A DNA stretch of 59,400 nucleotides from Kiritimatiellia bacterium (lineage in GTDB: Bacteria; Verrucomicrobiota; Kiritimatiellia; RFP12; UBA1067), in the NCBI GenBank assembly GCA_017525225.1, contig JAFXTB010000152.1, positions 1 to 59,400 on the forward strand. The letters run 5' to 3'. Below, piece after piece: positions 17,025 to 26,629 of the stretch. Position 1 is the first letter of the stretch, and every line of letters begins with the position of its first letter. The position numbers and the translations under genes were made by a program. The notes below the pieces were generated by a model. It had not been told where the DNA came from. It saw nothing but the letters and a program-made list of their open reading frames with translations, and did no database searches.

Positions 17025-20000
17025 CTACCGGAACGTCAACGACATTCCCTTTACCAGGCACATTGCATCTAGGATCGCCCCGCCTGAATCACCTTCGCCG
17101 GGGACGTATTCAAACTTGATACCGAACGACGTCGACGGGATGTTGATGCATACAACCCTCTTCTCTTCCGAATATGCATACGAACCATAGAGGCTGCCAT
17201 CGATGAAGATGTTGAAGCTGCCCGTTCCTTCAACGAGGAACGTCGCATTGAGACGGCTGGCCGATCTGTTAGAAACGGTGACCGTGCCTTCGACGCAGCC
17301 GGACGGCAGGCATATCTGCCGCGATGCGTTCGCGTAGACCTCCGACGAGGCGTTTGTCACCGTGAGACGCCTGCCTCCAAGCAGATATTCGGAATAGGTC
17401 GGCTTCCAATCGGCCTCCATCGCGCCGATGTCCATCGCGCCGTTGGTGATGCGCGGTCCGCCGCTGAGATCCAGTCCATCATTGATCTCGGCATGCAGAA
17501 GCGAAGGATCGCCCCGGTCTATGCCGGCGTTTGAACCGACGATCGGCCTGTAGTTCGTATCCAACGCGATCATCTCGCTGTTCGTGACGATGCAGTTGTA
17601 GAGACGCTCGGTCGGCAGCGTGCTGGCCGCGTTCAACACGCAGTTGCTGAACATGTAGGGATGGGAGGACGATATACCGGACAGTCCCTTTATGAGCGTG
17701 TTTACGACGAGGGCCTTGCCGCCGCTGATCCCGCCGTAGTTGATCACCTCCGCGGGATTGCCGGACAGATCGGTGTTGCCGTCCCCGAACGTGCAGGAAT
17801 CCACCCTGTAGAAGTACTGGATCGCCTGCTGCCCGCCCTTGTTGCCGTCGATCAGGCAGCGGTAGAAATAGCTTTCGCGGCCAACGGATGCGCATGTTGT
17901 GGCGTGGTTGTCCTTTATGATGCAGTCGAACGCCCTCGTGCGGAAAACCGCCCCGTTGCGCGAAGAGAAGTTGTTTGTGATTATGCAGCCCAACACCCTT
18001 GCCGTGCGGGACATCACCGCACCGCCGTCGTTGTCGTCGCGCGATGCGGATCCGGTGGAGGTATGCCCACCGGTGAGGGTGAAGCCCTGAAGCCGCGCAT
18101 CCGATCCGTTCAGCATTACGCACCTTACGGCATCGGGCCCATTGCCGTACGCATCCGTGTCATGCGTGGCTGCGCGTCCGACAATGATCGTGGACTCGGG
18201 CCCATGCGTGGAACGCACCGTCACGCCATTCGGCACAAAGACGCGCGAACCCACGTCAATCGGGCTCGTCTTGTCGTCGTCGAGGGCGGGGGCCGGGTGG
18301 AACTGCACCCCTTCCAGCTCGCCGTACGTACCCGGCGCAACCAGCACCACGTCGTCCCAGACGCAATTCGTGGTGGCGGAACGGATCGTCTGTCTCGGCG
18401 TTTCGTCGGTGCCGCCGCCGTTCGAGTCGTTACCTGTAAGGGCATTGATGTACCATGTCTTGCCATAGATCGCACGAACCGCATGCGAGACGGTATCGGC
18501 GGGCGAGACGTTGAACGTGTACGACGTCTGCGTCGGCGGAAGCATCTGTCCATCGACCTCCAGACCGACAAACGGGCGCTTGGCGGACGACGCCTCGACC
18601 GTTATTTCGGCATCCGCCGTCACGAAATGCGTCCCGGCCTGACCTCCGCTCACCGAAACCGACCCGCCGCCGGTTGCAGAAGCCCCGTACATCGGAAGCA
18701 GCGTCTCGTGCACCGCGCCAGAGGTAACGCGGCCATTGTCGATCTGGAGCGTGTTCCCGCTCACGTCCGACACAAACCAGAAATTCGCCCCTCTGTCGTA
18801 GAATTGCTCTATCGGATGCTTGCGTACGGCGGGAGAGAGTCCGCCAAGCCTGTAGTCGCGCGATTCGCGGTCGACGAAATACGGTGTGGGAGTGACGGCG
18901 TTGTAACCCGTACCGATATACGACTGCGCGGTATCGGCCGCCACAAGATTGCCGTAGAACGTCGGCGAGTTGCCGGTGGTCAACACGAAATCCGAACCGA
19001 GCATGTCAACCGTGCAACCGCGCATGACGGTCTGGTTGCCGATCAGCCCGTAGTTGGAAGGCACCGTGTTTCCCGCGAACAGGCACGAGGAGAACACTGC
19101 ATTCTTGGTAAACTCCCCGCCCGTGGTTTCATTGTCGAAGAACTTCGACCGCCACGAAAAACCGTAAGATACTATAGCCTCGTAGGAGTGGCAATTGGTG
19201 ACGATGCAGTCTGCCAGGGATCCGGCACCGGACGCATTGCCGGAGTCGACGGCACCTCCGCGCCCTGAACGGCTAAAAACATTGTGCGTGTATCCTTCCG
19301 TGAGAATGAACCCCTGAAGATACGACCTGTTCCTTGGGAAGAAACATCGCATGGCGTTAGGCCCAAGTCCGCCCGTATCGGGATCCGGGGCGCCCTTGAT
19401 CGTCGCAGTGCCTGGACCCTCGGCGGCTATGAAGCCAATGTTGAACTGGCGCCCAACGATCACCCTGTTGGAAATGGTCAGGCCACCTTCCTCATATATG
19501 CCGCCACCCTCGTCGTAAACCCCCGGCGCCACGTATACGAGTGTATAACCACCATCGAGGGCGGCATTCGCAGCGGCCTGAAGCGTGCGCTTGGGTCCCC
19601 TTGTCTCGGACTCCACCACCGGGCTCTTCCCGTCATAGTCATTGCTGCCGGATGCCTTGTTCACGTAAAGCGACAGGGTCGCGGTATAGGTGCTCACGGT
19701 GATCGACGAATTCGCTGCAAGCGGAAGGAACACGCTCGTCCATCCATCGTACTGCGGTACCATGTGAACCGTCGCTCCGTCCGCAGCCTTCCAGCATACC
19801 ATGAAGGGCGTCCCATTCGTCGGCGCTGAACGTATGCGCAATGCGTGCGCGCCATTCGTTGAATAATGATACGACCCCTTCGGAGCCCTGACATTCACCC
19901 CTTCCATGCAGAACGGGTCGGCGAAATTGATTCTGCCCGCAACCGGCGTGAAGGCCGGCGCCTGCACGGCTCCGCAGTCCAACGAGCCTGAAGTGTCCAC

Positions 20001-21119
20001 CGGATTGCCGTAGTAGTCGGCGAGCGAATATCCAGGTGGGAGCTTTACGGACTTGGTCCTGTCCGTGATATAGCTTCCCTTCCCCTTACCGATCGCAGGG
20101 CTGTCGGAGAGAAGCCGCCAGTCGTGGAACGCAGTGGAGACGCACTGCAGGGACGATGCGTCCGTTATCATATCCGTGGCCGTTCCCGGAATCCGGGTGG
20201 GAGCGGCACACACGCTATCATGCATGTTGAAGGCGTCGTTGCTTTTCGGACTGCATCCGTTGTCCGTTCCGTTGCCGAATGAAAGGCAGTTGTAGCAGTT
20301 CATGGCATAGCCGCCAAGGAACGCGTACTGTTCGTTACATGCGAACGTGCAGTTGAGGGCGGAGAACATGTTGTGAGTGGTTGCCGGCCCGCGGTTTCCG
20401 GTGACCACGCAGAACAGCATGCGGCCAAACGCCATCGCGGAGCCGCTTGTGCCTGCGTAGTTGTCCACGAAGAGCGTGCGGTACGCGTACTGCCGGTATA
20501 TTCCGCCGCCGGTCGCTTCGGCCGCGCAGTTGGATACCACGCAATCTATCAGCAGAGACGCACCACCTGCATCGGGTGTAACGCAGTATACGCCTCCACC
20601 TGCCATTCCCGCAGCCGTTGCACCGTTGCAGATCGTAACGCCTTCGATCACGATGTTTGTTGCAGATTCCGGCAGAGAGACGCTCCCCAGGTCTTTCTGG
20701 ATGTAGATGCACCGCACAGCCGCAGGGCCGATGCCATTATAATTCGATGGATCATGATTGCCTACGATGAAGGTGTTGTTCTTGTTCCCGGAAGAGCGTA
20801 TCTTGAGCTTGGAGGCGGTGATGACGACGCGGTTCGTCATGTCGCCCGCGACGTACTCGCCCTTGGCGTAGCGGCCGGGGGCGAGCGTGACGATGGAGTT
20901 TACGCCGTCGTTGTTCGCGAGCTCCACCGCCGCGCCGATGGTCTCCTTCGGACCGACCAAAGTTCCTTCGACATGCGTCGCCGAAAGGCCATCCCATGCG
21001 TCGTTGCCGCCGTTGGCGTTGGCGAAATACTCGATGTCGGCCAAGGCCGCGCCTGCAAGCGCGAATCCGAACACAGATGCCAGAACACCCGGCATCGCCT
21101 TTGATGGTCTACCTCTCAT
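17025..21119 (-). CDS. Giant secreted triple beta-helix surface protein (paralogue 2)
   Basis: The protein has 1364 residues with a signal peptide (LASVFGFALAGAALAD) and AAAGG 9 bases before the ATG. Three tandem pectin-lyase-fold modules each open with a strand like EYFANANGGNDAWDG, LYVNKASGSNDYDG or WYINALTGNDSNGG, followed by a KTIGAA/TLQAA/TIRSA segment and an APGxY motif. Repeats such as GGGVYC and GGAVMS, with many Cys and Asn turns, recall chlamydial polymorphic membrane proteins and other secreted beta-helices. No catalytic site is assignable. The C-terminus ends in a small beta domain and SLTFR. It is a tandem duplicate of the next gene upstream (32 bases apart), strongest over the first 300 residues and the C-terminus. 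Confidence 0.78.
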   Translation of the reverse strand: MRGRPSKAMPGVLASVFGFALAGAALADIEYFANANGGNDAWDGLSATHVEGTLVGPKETIGAAVELANNDGVNSIVTLAPGRYAKGEYVAGDMTNRVVITASKLKIRSSGNKNNTFIVGNHDPSNYNGIGPAAVRCIYIQKDLGSVSLPESATNIVIEGVTICNGATAAGMAGGGVYCVTPDAGGASLLIDCVVSNCAAEATGGGIYRQYAYRTLFVDNYAGTSGSAMAFGRMLFCVVTGNRGPATTHNMFSALNCTFACNEQYAFLGGYAMNCYNCLSFGNGTDNGCSPKSNDAFNMHDSVCAAPTRIPGTATDMITDASSLQCVSTAFHDWRLLSDSPAIGKGKGSYITDRTKSVKLPPGYSLADYYGNPVDTSGSLDCGAVQAPAFTPVAGRINFADPFCMEGVNVRAPKGSYHYSTNGAHALRIRSAPTNGTPFMVCWKAADGATVHMVPQYDGWTSVFLPLAANSSITVSTYTATLSLYVNKASGSNDYDGKSPVVESETRGPKRTLQAAANAALDGGYTLVYVAPGVYDEGGGIYEEGGLTISNRVIVGRQFNIGFIAAEGPGTATIKGAPDPDTGGLGPNAMRCFFPRNRSYLQGFILTEGYTHNVFSRSGRGGAVDSGNASGAGSLADCIVTNCHSYEAIVSYGFSWRSKFFDNETTGGEFTKNAVFSSCLFAGNTVPSNYGLIGNQTVMRGCTVDMLGSDFVLTTGNSPTFYGNLVAADTAQSYIGTGYNAVTPTPYFVDRESRDYRLGGLSPAVRKHPIEQFYDRGANFWFVSDVSGNTLQIDNGRVTSGAVHETLLPMYGASATGGGSVSVSGGQAGTHFVTADAEITVEASSAKRPFVGLEVDGQMLPPTQTSYTFNVSPADTVSHAVRAIYGKTWYINALTGNDSNGGGTDETPRQTIRSATTNCVWDDVVLVAPGTYGELEGVQFHPAPALDDDKTSPIDVGSRVFVPNGVTVRSTHGPESTIIVGRAATHDTDAYGNGPDAVRCVMLNGSDARLQGFTLTGGHTSTGSASRDDNDGGAVMSRTARVLGCIITNNFSSRNGAVFRTRAFDCIIKDNHATTCASVGRESYFYRCLIDGNKGGQQAIQYFYRVDSCTFGDGNTDLSGNPAEVINYGGISGGKALVVNTLIKGLSGISSSHPYMFSNCVLNAASTLPTERLYNCIVTNSEMIALDTNYRPIVGSNAGIDRGDPSLLHAEINDGLDLSGGPRITNGAMDIGAMEADWKPTYSEYLLGGRRLTVTNASSEVYANASRQICLPSGCVEGTVTVSNRSASRLNATFLVEGTGSFNIFIDGSLYGSYAYSEEKRVVCINIPSTSFGIKFEYVPGEGDSGGAILDAMCLVKGMSLTFR

Positions 21120-21151
21120 TTATGACTGCCTTTCTTCTATCGTCCTGTTCG

Positions 21152-24100
21152 CTAGCGTAGATGTATGCACGTTCCAGCCGCAAGGCGCGCCTCACTCACG
21201 ATCGCCATGCCGGTATCGCCGGCCCCCGGCACGTATTCGAGCCTCATGCCGAAGCTGTCGGTGGACCGCATGAATGTCGCGTTCTGCGTGTCTTCCGAGA
21301 ATACGTAGGAGCCTGCAAGGGTCCCGTCAAGATAGATGTTGAACGTCCCCGTACCCGTGACGCGGAACACGACGGTGAACTTGTGGCTACGCAGGCTGGA
21401 TCCGCTCACCACGCCGCCGATCTCACCTGAAGGCAGGCACACCTCCTTCGATGCGTTCGCGTAGACCTCCGGCGAGACATTCGTCACGGAAAGGCTCTTG
21501 CCGCCGATGTACCGCGCATAGACGGGCCGCCAGTCGGCCTCCATCGCGCCAATGTCCATCTCGCCGTTCATGACACGCTGAAGGCCGGAGATGTCCAGAC
21601 CATCGTTGATCTGCGATGCGATGAGCGTGGAGTTGCCCGTGTCTATCGCGGCATTGGAACCGATGACTGGCCGATAGTGTTCGTCCAGGGCCAGCATCTC
21701 GGCGTTGGTGATGACACAGTCGGTGAGCGTGATGCTCGCGGTGGACGGCGCACGATTCGTCATGAACGCGCAATTGATCGCCGCGAACGGGTAGTTGTTC
21801 TGCGCGAGCACGGAACCCATCACGATGCTGTTGATGATCGTGGAGGTGCCGCCGTTGGCATAGGCGATGACATGCTGCGGTTTGTCGTTCAGGTCCGTGT
21901 TGCCCGGACCGAACGTGCAGGAGTTTATGTACGAGAAGTACTGTATCGCCTGCTCAGGGCCCTTGTTGTTGTCGAATATGCAGCGATGGAAGGTGGATTC
22001 ACGTCCGATCGAAGCCCTGACCGACACCTTGTTGTCGAACACGCGGGAGTCGAGAAGCACAGTGCGGAACACCGCCCCGCAGCGCGACGCGGCGTTGTTC
22101 GAGATGATGCAGCCGGACGCGACACCGCCATTCCCGGAAAGTACGCCTGCGGCGGCATAGTCGTCATGGGCGCCTGAACCGATCGCCGTACGTCCGCCGG
22201 TGAGCGTAAATCCTTCAAGCCTGGATCCCACACCCAGAAGCGTGACGCAGCGGACAGCGCCTTCTCCACAGCCCCATTCATTCGCGCCGGATGTCGCCGT
22301 TCCACCCAGGATCACCGTGCTTTCTGGCCCTTCAATGGACCGCACGACCACGTTCCTGGGGACAAGCACGCGCGCACCTACCGTCACCGGGGTGTTGGTG
22401 TCGTCCTTGTTGATGTGCGATGGATGCAGCTGCGAACCCTCGTCCACACCGTACGTGCCCGGCGCCACGAGAACCAGGTCCCCGGCGACAGCGTTCGTCG
22501 TGGCGGCACGGATGGTCGCCTTCGCCGTGGCCAGCGTGCCGCCTGAATTGGAGTCCGACCCGCCAAGGCAATCCACATACCATGTCGTGCCGTATCTGGC
22601 GCAGACGCTGGGCAAATGATCCATGTCGGGCGAGACCTGGAACGAGTAGCTCGTCTGCGACGCGGGCAGCATGGCGCCATCGACCTCGAGTCCAAGGAAT
22701 GGACGATTTGCCACGTCTGTCGCGACGACCGTGATAGTTGTCGCCTCTTCCACGATGTTTGTACCTGCCGAGCCTCCCGACACGGACACGCCGCCGCCAT
22801 CGCCCGTGACGATGTACATCGCGATCGGCCTGTTCTGCAGCGCACCTGCGCTTGTCGCGCCATCCTTCCAGATGTAGTCGTTGCCGTCGATGTCGGCCGG
22901 AACGCGGAAGTTGGCACCGGTGGCATAGAAGTCGCTACGACGAAATGCGCCTATGGCCGGGGACATCGAGCCCAGACGGAAATCGCGCGCGGCGCGATCC
23001 ACGAAAAACGGTTCGGCGGCGAGGCAGTTGCCTCTTGCGGCAGGCACCGGGGAGCTGAGCCGCGTCGCCAACAGGTTGCCACAGATCTCGCTGCCAGGCG
23101 AGCTCTCATAGTGCAGGTTCATGTCGTCGTCGAGCTTGTCGATCGTGCATCCCCACAGCGTGCATTGGGATCTGAACATGGCGCTGCCGTCTGCCGTGGT
23201 GTTGCCGGCAAAAATGCAGGAGAAGAAATTGTCGAACCGGAAAAGCTCGCCGGAATATACATGGTTGTCGAAGAACTTCGTCCGCCAGGAGATTCCATAG
23301 AACACCACGCCGAGGTGCGAATGGCAGTTCGTGACCACGCAGTCGGCAAGGCACGCCGCGGTGTACGTGGAATTGCCGAAGTATGCCGCACCTCCGCGAC
23401 CGGCCCATCTGTCGCTGTTCTGCGTATAGCCGTCGCTCAGGATGAATCCCTGGAGGTACGATCGCCCCATTGGGAAGAAGCAGCGGATCGCGCCCGGCCC
23501 CAGGCCGCCGGTATCTGGATCCGGCGCTCCCTTGATGGTCGCGGTACCCGGCCCCTGGGCGGCGATGAACCCGACCGACGAGTATGGCTTCAGGCGGTTG
23601 GTACAGACGAGACCCTCCTCCGTATGGGTACGGAACCCCTCGTCATACACGCCAGGTGCCACATACACGATCGAATATTCGAAGTCCTTCACGGCCTCCG
23701 CAGCCGCCTGCAAGGTCTTCAGTGGACCTGATGTGGGAGATTTCACCGTGGCGCTAAGGCCATCGTAGGAGTTGTTGCCGTTCTCCTTGTCCACGTACAG
23801 GACGTGCGTAGCGGTGTATGTGCTGACCGTGATCGCCGAATCCGCGCCTGTGGGCGGCAGGATGCGCGTCCACCCATCGTACTGCGGAACCATGTTGATC
23901 TGGGATCCGCCAGGCGCGTCCCAGTAGACCATGTACGGCACGCCCGATGCGGGCGTGGAGCGGATGCGGCTGGCCGCCATCGAGTTCGTGGGATAATGGT
24001 ATGTCTTGTTGGCGGAGACGGCGTCGTAGCCATCCATGCGGAATGGCGAGGTGAACACGATCCTGCCCGAATCGGGCGTGAACGCCGTGGACTGCACCGC

Positions 24101-25243
24101 ACCGCAATCCAGCGTCCCCGATGTATCGATGGGATTGCCAAGATAGTCCTGCAAGGTGTAGCCGGGCGGCAGAACCACCTTTCCCGTAAACCACTTCCCC
24201 TGGCCCTTGCCTATCGCGGGACTGTCGGAGAGAATCCGCCAGTCGAAAAACGCGGTTGAAACGCACTGCACGGACGTTGCGTTGGTTATCGAATCCGTGA
24301 CCGTTCCTGGAATCCGGGTGGGGGCGGCGCTGACGCAGTCATGCAGATTCACATATACATTGCCGTTCGGATGGGCACCATTGTTCGTTCCGTTGCCGAA
24401 GGAGAGGCAGTTGTAGCATTCCATCGTGTAGCCGCCAAAGATCACATACTGCTCGTTACAGGCGAACGTGCAGTTCACGGCCGTGCGCATGTTGTATGTG
24501 GTTGCAGGTCCGCGGTTCCTTGCTATGACGCAGCATACCATGGCACCAAACGCCATCGCGGATCCGCCATTCTTGGCGTAGTTGCCAGTGAAGAGCGTGC
24601 GATAGGCGTTCTGACGGTAGAGCGCGCCACCGTAGTCGTCAGCCGAGCAATTGGAGACGACGCAGTCGATGAGGATCGACGCGCCACCTGCATCGGGGGT
24701 ACGGCAGTACACACCGCCGCCACGTCCGCCGCTCACAGTCGCACCGTTACAGATCGTAACACCTTCGATCACGACGTTTGTCGCCTGATAGTCGGCACCG
24801 ACTCCCGTCACAAGGTTGGATACGATGTATATGCCACGCACGGCCGCAGGACCGATGCCGTTGGCATTGGATGGATCATGGTTACCTACGATGAAGGTGT
24901 CGTTCTTGCTCCCGCTGGAGCGGATCTTGAGATGCGGCTTGGTTATGACGACGCGGTTCGTCATGCCGTCCTCGAAGTACTCGCCCTTGTCGTAGCGGCC
25001 GGGGGCGAGCGTGACGATGGAGTCTACGCCATCGTTGTTCGCGAGCTCCACCGCCGCGCCAATGGTCTTCTTCGGACCGACCGACGTTCCATCGACATGC
25101 GTCGCCGAAAGGCCGTCCCATGCGTCGCTGCCGCCGTCGGCGTCGACGAAATACTCGATGTCGGCCATGGTCGCGCCCGCAAGCGCGAACAAGGCCACCG
25201 ATGCCAGGACACGCGACATCGCCTGTGTGAATCCAGCTCTCAT
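21152..25243 (-). CDS. Giant secreted triple beta-helix surface protein (paralogue 1), first gene of the operon
   Basis: The protein has 1363 residues. The start is set at 25243 because AAAGG is 9 bases upstream and the N-terminus (MRAGFTQAM) then lines up with that of its paralogue (MRGRPSKAM). The signal peptide ends near AGATMAD. It has the same three-module plan: EYFVDADGGSDAWDG, LYVDKENGNNSYDG and WYVDCLGGSDSNSG each begin a beta-helix, with APGRY, APGVY and APGTY following. A beta-sandwich tail ends in LAAGTCIHLR. It is predicted to be exported; anchoring is unknown. It is the first gene after the divergent promoter region facing the LacI/AraC regulator, which probably controls it. Confidence 0.78.
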   Translation of the reverse strand: MRAGFTQAMSRVLASVALFALAGATMADIEYFVDADGGSDAWDGLSATHVDGTSVGPKKTIGAAVELANNDGVDSIVTLAPGRYDKGEYFEDGMTNRVVITKPHLKIRSSGSKNDTFIVGNHDPSNANGIGPAAVRGIYIVSNLVTGVGADYQATNVVIEGVTICNGATVSGGRGGGVYCRTPDAGGASILIDCVVSNCSADDYGGALYRQNAYRTLFTGNYAKNGGSAMAFGAMVCCVIARNRGPATTYNMRTAVNCTFACNEQYVIFGGYTMECYNCLSFGNGTNNGAHPNGNVYVNLHDCVSAAPTRIPGTVTDSITNATSVQCVSTAFFDWRILSDSPAIGKGQGKWFTGKVVLPPGYTLQDYLGNPIDTSGTLDCGAVQSTAFTPDSGRIVFTSPFRMDGYDAVSANKTYHYPTNSMAASRIRSTPASGVPYMVYWDAPGGSQINMVPQYDGWTRILPPTGADSAITVSTYTATHVLYVDKENGNNSYDGLSATVKSPTSGPLKTLQAAAEAVKDFEYSIVYVAPGVYDEGFRTHTEEGLVCTNRLKPYSSVGFIAAQGPGTATIKGAPDPDTGGLGPGAIRCFFPMGRSYLQGFILSDGYTQNSDRWAGRGGAAYFGNSTYTAACLADCVVTNCHSHLGVVFYGISWRTKFFDNHVYSGELFRFDNFFSCIFAGNTTADGSAMFRSQCTLWGCTIDKLDDDMNLHYESSPGSEICGNLLATRLSSPVPAARGNCLAAEPFFVDRAARDFRLGSMSPAIGAFRRSDFYATGANFRVPADIDGNDYIWKDGATSAGALQNRPIAMYIVTGDGGGVSVSGGSAGTNIVEEATTITVVATDVANRPFLGLEVDGAMLPASQTSYSFQVSPDMDHLPSVCARYGTTWYVDCLGGSDSNSGGTLATAKATIRAATTNAVAGDLVLVAPGTYGVDEGSQLHPSHINKDDTNTPVTVGARVLVPRNVVVRSIEGPESTVILGGTATSGANEWGCGEGAVRCVTLLGVGSRLEGFTLTGGRTAIGSGAHDDYAAAGVLSGNGGVASGCIISNNAASRCGAVFRTVLLDSRVFDNKVSVRASIGRESTFHRCIFDNNKGPEQAIQYFSYINSCTFGPGNTDLNDKPQHVIAYANGGTSTIINSIVMGSVLAQNNYPFAAINCAFMTNRAPSTASITLTDCVITNAEMLALDEHYRPVIGSNAAIDTGNSTLIASQINDGLDISGLQRVMNGEMDIGAMEADWRPVYARYIGGKSLSVTNVSPEVYANASKEVCLPSGEIGGVVSGSSLRSHKFTVVFRVTGTGTFNIYLDGTLAGSYVFSEDTQNATFMRSTDSFGMRLEYVPGAGDTGMAIVSEARLAAGTCIHLR

Positions 25244-25335
25244 GTCCATCTACCTTTATCCTGCGGCGCGCCTCGCGCGCACCATGTACGGTCTGCCACT
25301 CCCACCACCTCCGACTTCTCAAAGATGGCAGAACA

Positions 25336-25344
25336 AGTATAGCA
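25336..25344 (-). promoter_or_regulatory. Extended -10 promoter for the six-gene beta-helix/hydrolase operon
   Basis: The minus strand reads TGCTATACT (-10 TATACT at 25336-25341). No good -35 is seen 16-18 bases upstream. That position overlaps the first direct repeat at 25359, so activator dependence is possible. Confidence 0.45.
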
Positions 25345-25358
25345 TATCTTCGAGGGTG

Positions 25359-25396
25359 AAATCTATTGGTTTGCGCAAGAAAAATCTATTGCTTTG
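25359..25396. promoter_or_regulatory. Direct repeat in the divergent intergenic region (candidate operator)
   Basis: AAATCTATTGGTTTG (25359-25373) and AAATCTATTGCTTTG (25382-25396) match at 14 of 15 bases with a 23-base offset. They sit between the operon promoter and the regulator start, and the second overlaps the regulator's -35. Tandem direct half-sites are usual for AraC-type DNA-binding domains. Confidence 0.5.
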
Positions 25397-25417
25397 AACA
25401 GGCCAAAATGCTATCAT
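25389..25417 (+). promoter_or_regulatory. Sigma70-like promoter of the regulator (leaderless)
   Basis: TTGCTT (25389-25394), 17 bases, TATCAT (25412-25417), then TCTCAC and ATG 25424. The expected start of the transcript is the A of the ATG. No Shine-Dalgarno is present. Confidence 0.5.
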
Positions 25418-25423
25418 TCTCAC

Positions 25424-26629
25424 ATGCAATCGCCAAAGAAAGTGCTTATCGTGCTTGAGATGAAGGAAATGTCGGGTCGCAGCCAGCTTTCCGGCATTCT
25501 CCGCTTTCTCGGTTCCTCCGGACGCTGGAACATGCATCTGATCCAGCGGGCGGCGGAAATCACGCCTGAGATACTGCATACGCCGTCCAAGGCGTACTTC
25601 GACGGAATGATCGCCGGCATCAATGCAAGCAACTCCGACTACGACGAAATCCAGAACTCCCTGTTCTCGAGCCGTCTGCCGACGGTGTTTCTGGACGCGG
25701 AGCCGGAGCTTTCGCGGAAGAACGCCAATAATGCGTTCATTCGGCTGGACGATACCCAAATCGGAAAGACCGCGGCGCACCATCTCACCTCGCTCGGACA
25801 TTTCAGCAGTTTCGGATTCGTTCCGGCGAGAATGCAGACGCAATGGTCCAGGATCCGCGAACATGCGTTCTGCTCCGCCATCGCCGGCATGGGCGGCAGA
25901 TGCTCTGTGTTCCGGGCGAATCCGGCGGACGACAAGGCGTACCATGATGGCCTGGCGGCCTGGCTGCGGGCACTATCCAAGCCCACCGCCATCTTCTGCG
26001 CCTACGACACCTGCGCTGTGGATGTCGTCACGGCCTGCCACGAATGCCATGTCGGCATACCCGACCAGGCCGCGCTGCTGGGCGTGGACGACGATGACTT
26101 CAACTGCAATCTCGTGTCGCCAGCGCTTTCGAGCATCCGTCCGGATTTCGAGGGCGAGGGTTTTCTGGCGGCAAAGACCCTTGACGCCCTGATGGATCAT
26201 AGAACCGTGAAGAGGCGTCTCATGACCCATAAGATATGCGGCATAACGGAACGTGGATCGACCAGGCCGATATCCCCTTCCGGCTTCCTTGTGCAGAGGG
26301 CTCTGGAGTATATCGGCGGCAATGCATGCAACGGCATAGGGGTGGCGGATGTCGCCGCCTATCTAGGCATATCCCGCAGCCTTCTCGACCTGCGCTTTAG
26401 GCAGATACAGCGGCAGAGCGTGCTGGCGACGATACGCCGCAGGCAGCTGGAAGAGGTGGCAAGGCTTCTGCGCACGACCCGCCATTCGATCGCGCACATA
26501 ACCGCCCTGTGCGGATTCAAGAGCGAGAACCACCCGAAGAAGTTGTTTCGCGATGCCTTCGGGGCCTCGATGCACGAATACCGGCGCGTTGGGGTGGCAA
26601 AAGATCAACCCTATCGTCCCGCCCGCTAG
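25424..26629 (+). CDS. XylR-type LacI/AraC hybrid transcription regulator
   Basis: The protein has 401 residues. Residues about 1-275 form a LacI/periplasmic-binding-like sensor (KKVLIVLEMKEMSGRSQL, FDGMIAGI, LPTVFLDAE, ALLGVDDDDFNCNLVSPALS). The C-terminal 100 residues are an AraC-type double helix-turn-helix (IGVADVAAYLGISRSLLDLR, HSIAHITALCGFKSENHPKK). This order is that of XylR-family sugar-responsive regulators. ATG 25424 is preferred: the promoter spacing makes it leaderless, and an upstream TTG (25394) would lie inside the -35/spacer. It is divergent from the beta-helix operon and is the only plus-strand gene I support. It would sense a released sugar and activate or repress that operon and itself. 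Confidence 0.85.
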   Translation: MQSPKKVLIVLEMKEMSGRSQLSGILRFLGSSGRWNMHLIQRAAEITPEILHTPSKAYFDGMIAGINASNSDYDEIQNSLFSSRLPTVFLDAEPELSRKNANNAFIRLDDTQIGKTAAHHLTSLGHFSSFGFVPARMQTQWSRIREHAFCSAIAGMGGRCSVFRANPADDKAYHDGLAAWLRALSKPTAIFCAYDTCAVDVVTACHECHVGIPDQAALLGVDDDDFNCNLVSPALSSIRPDFEGEGFLAAKTLDALMDHRTVKRRLMTHKICGITERGSTRPISPSGFLVQRALEYIGGNACNGIGVADVAAYLGISRSLLDLRFRQIQRQSVLATIRRRQLEEVARLLRTTRHSIAHITALCGFKSENHPKKLFRDAFGASMHEYRRVGVAKDQPYRPAR

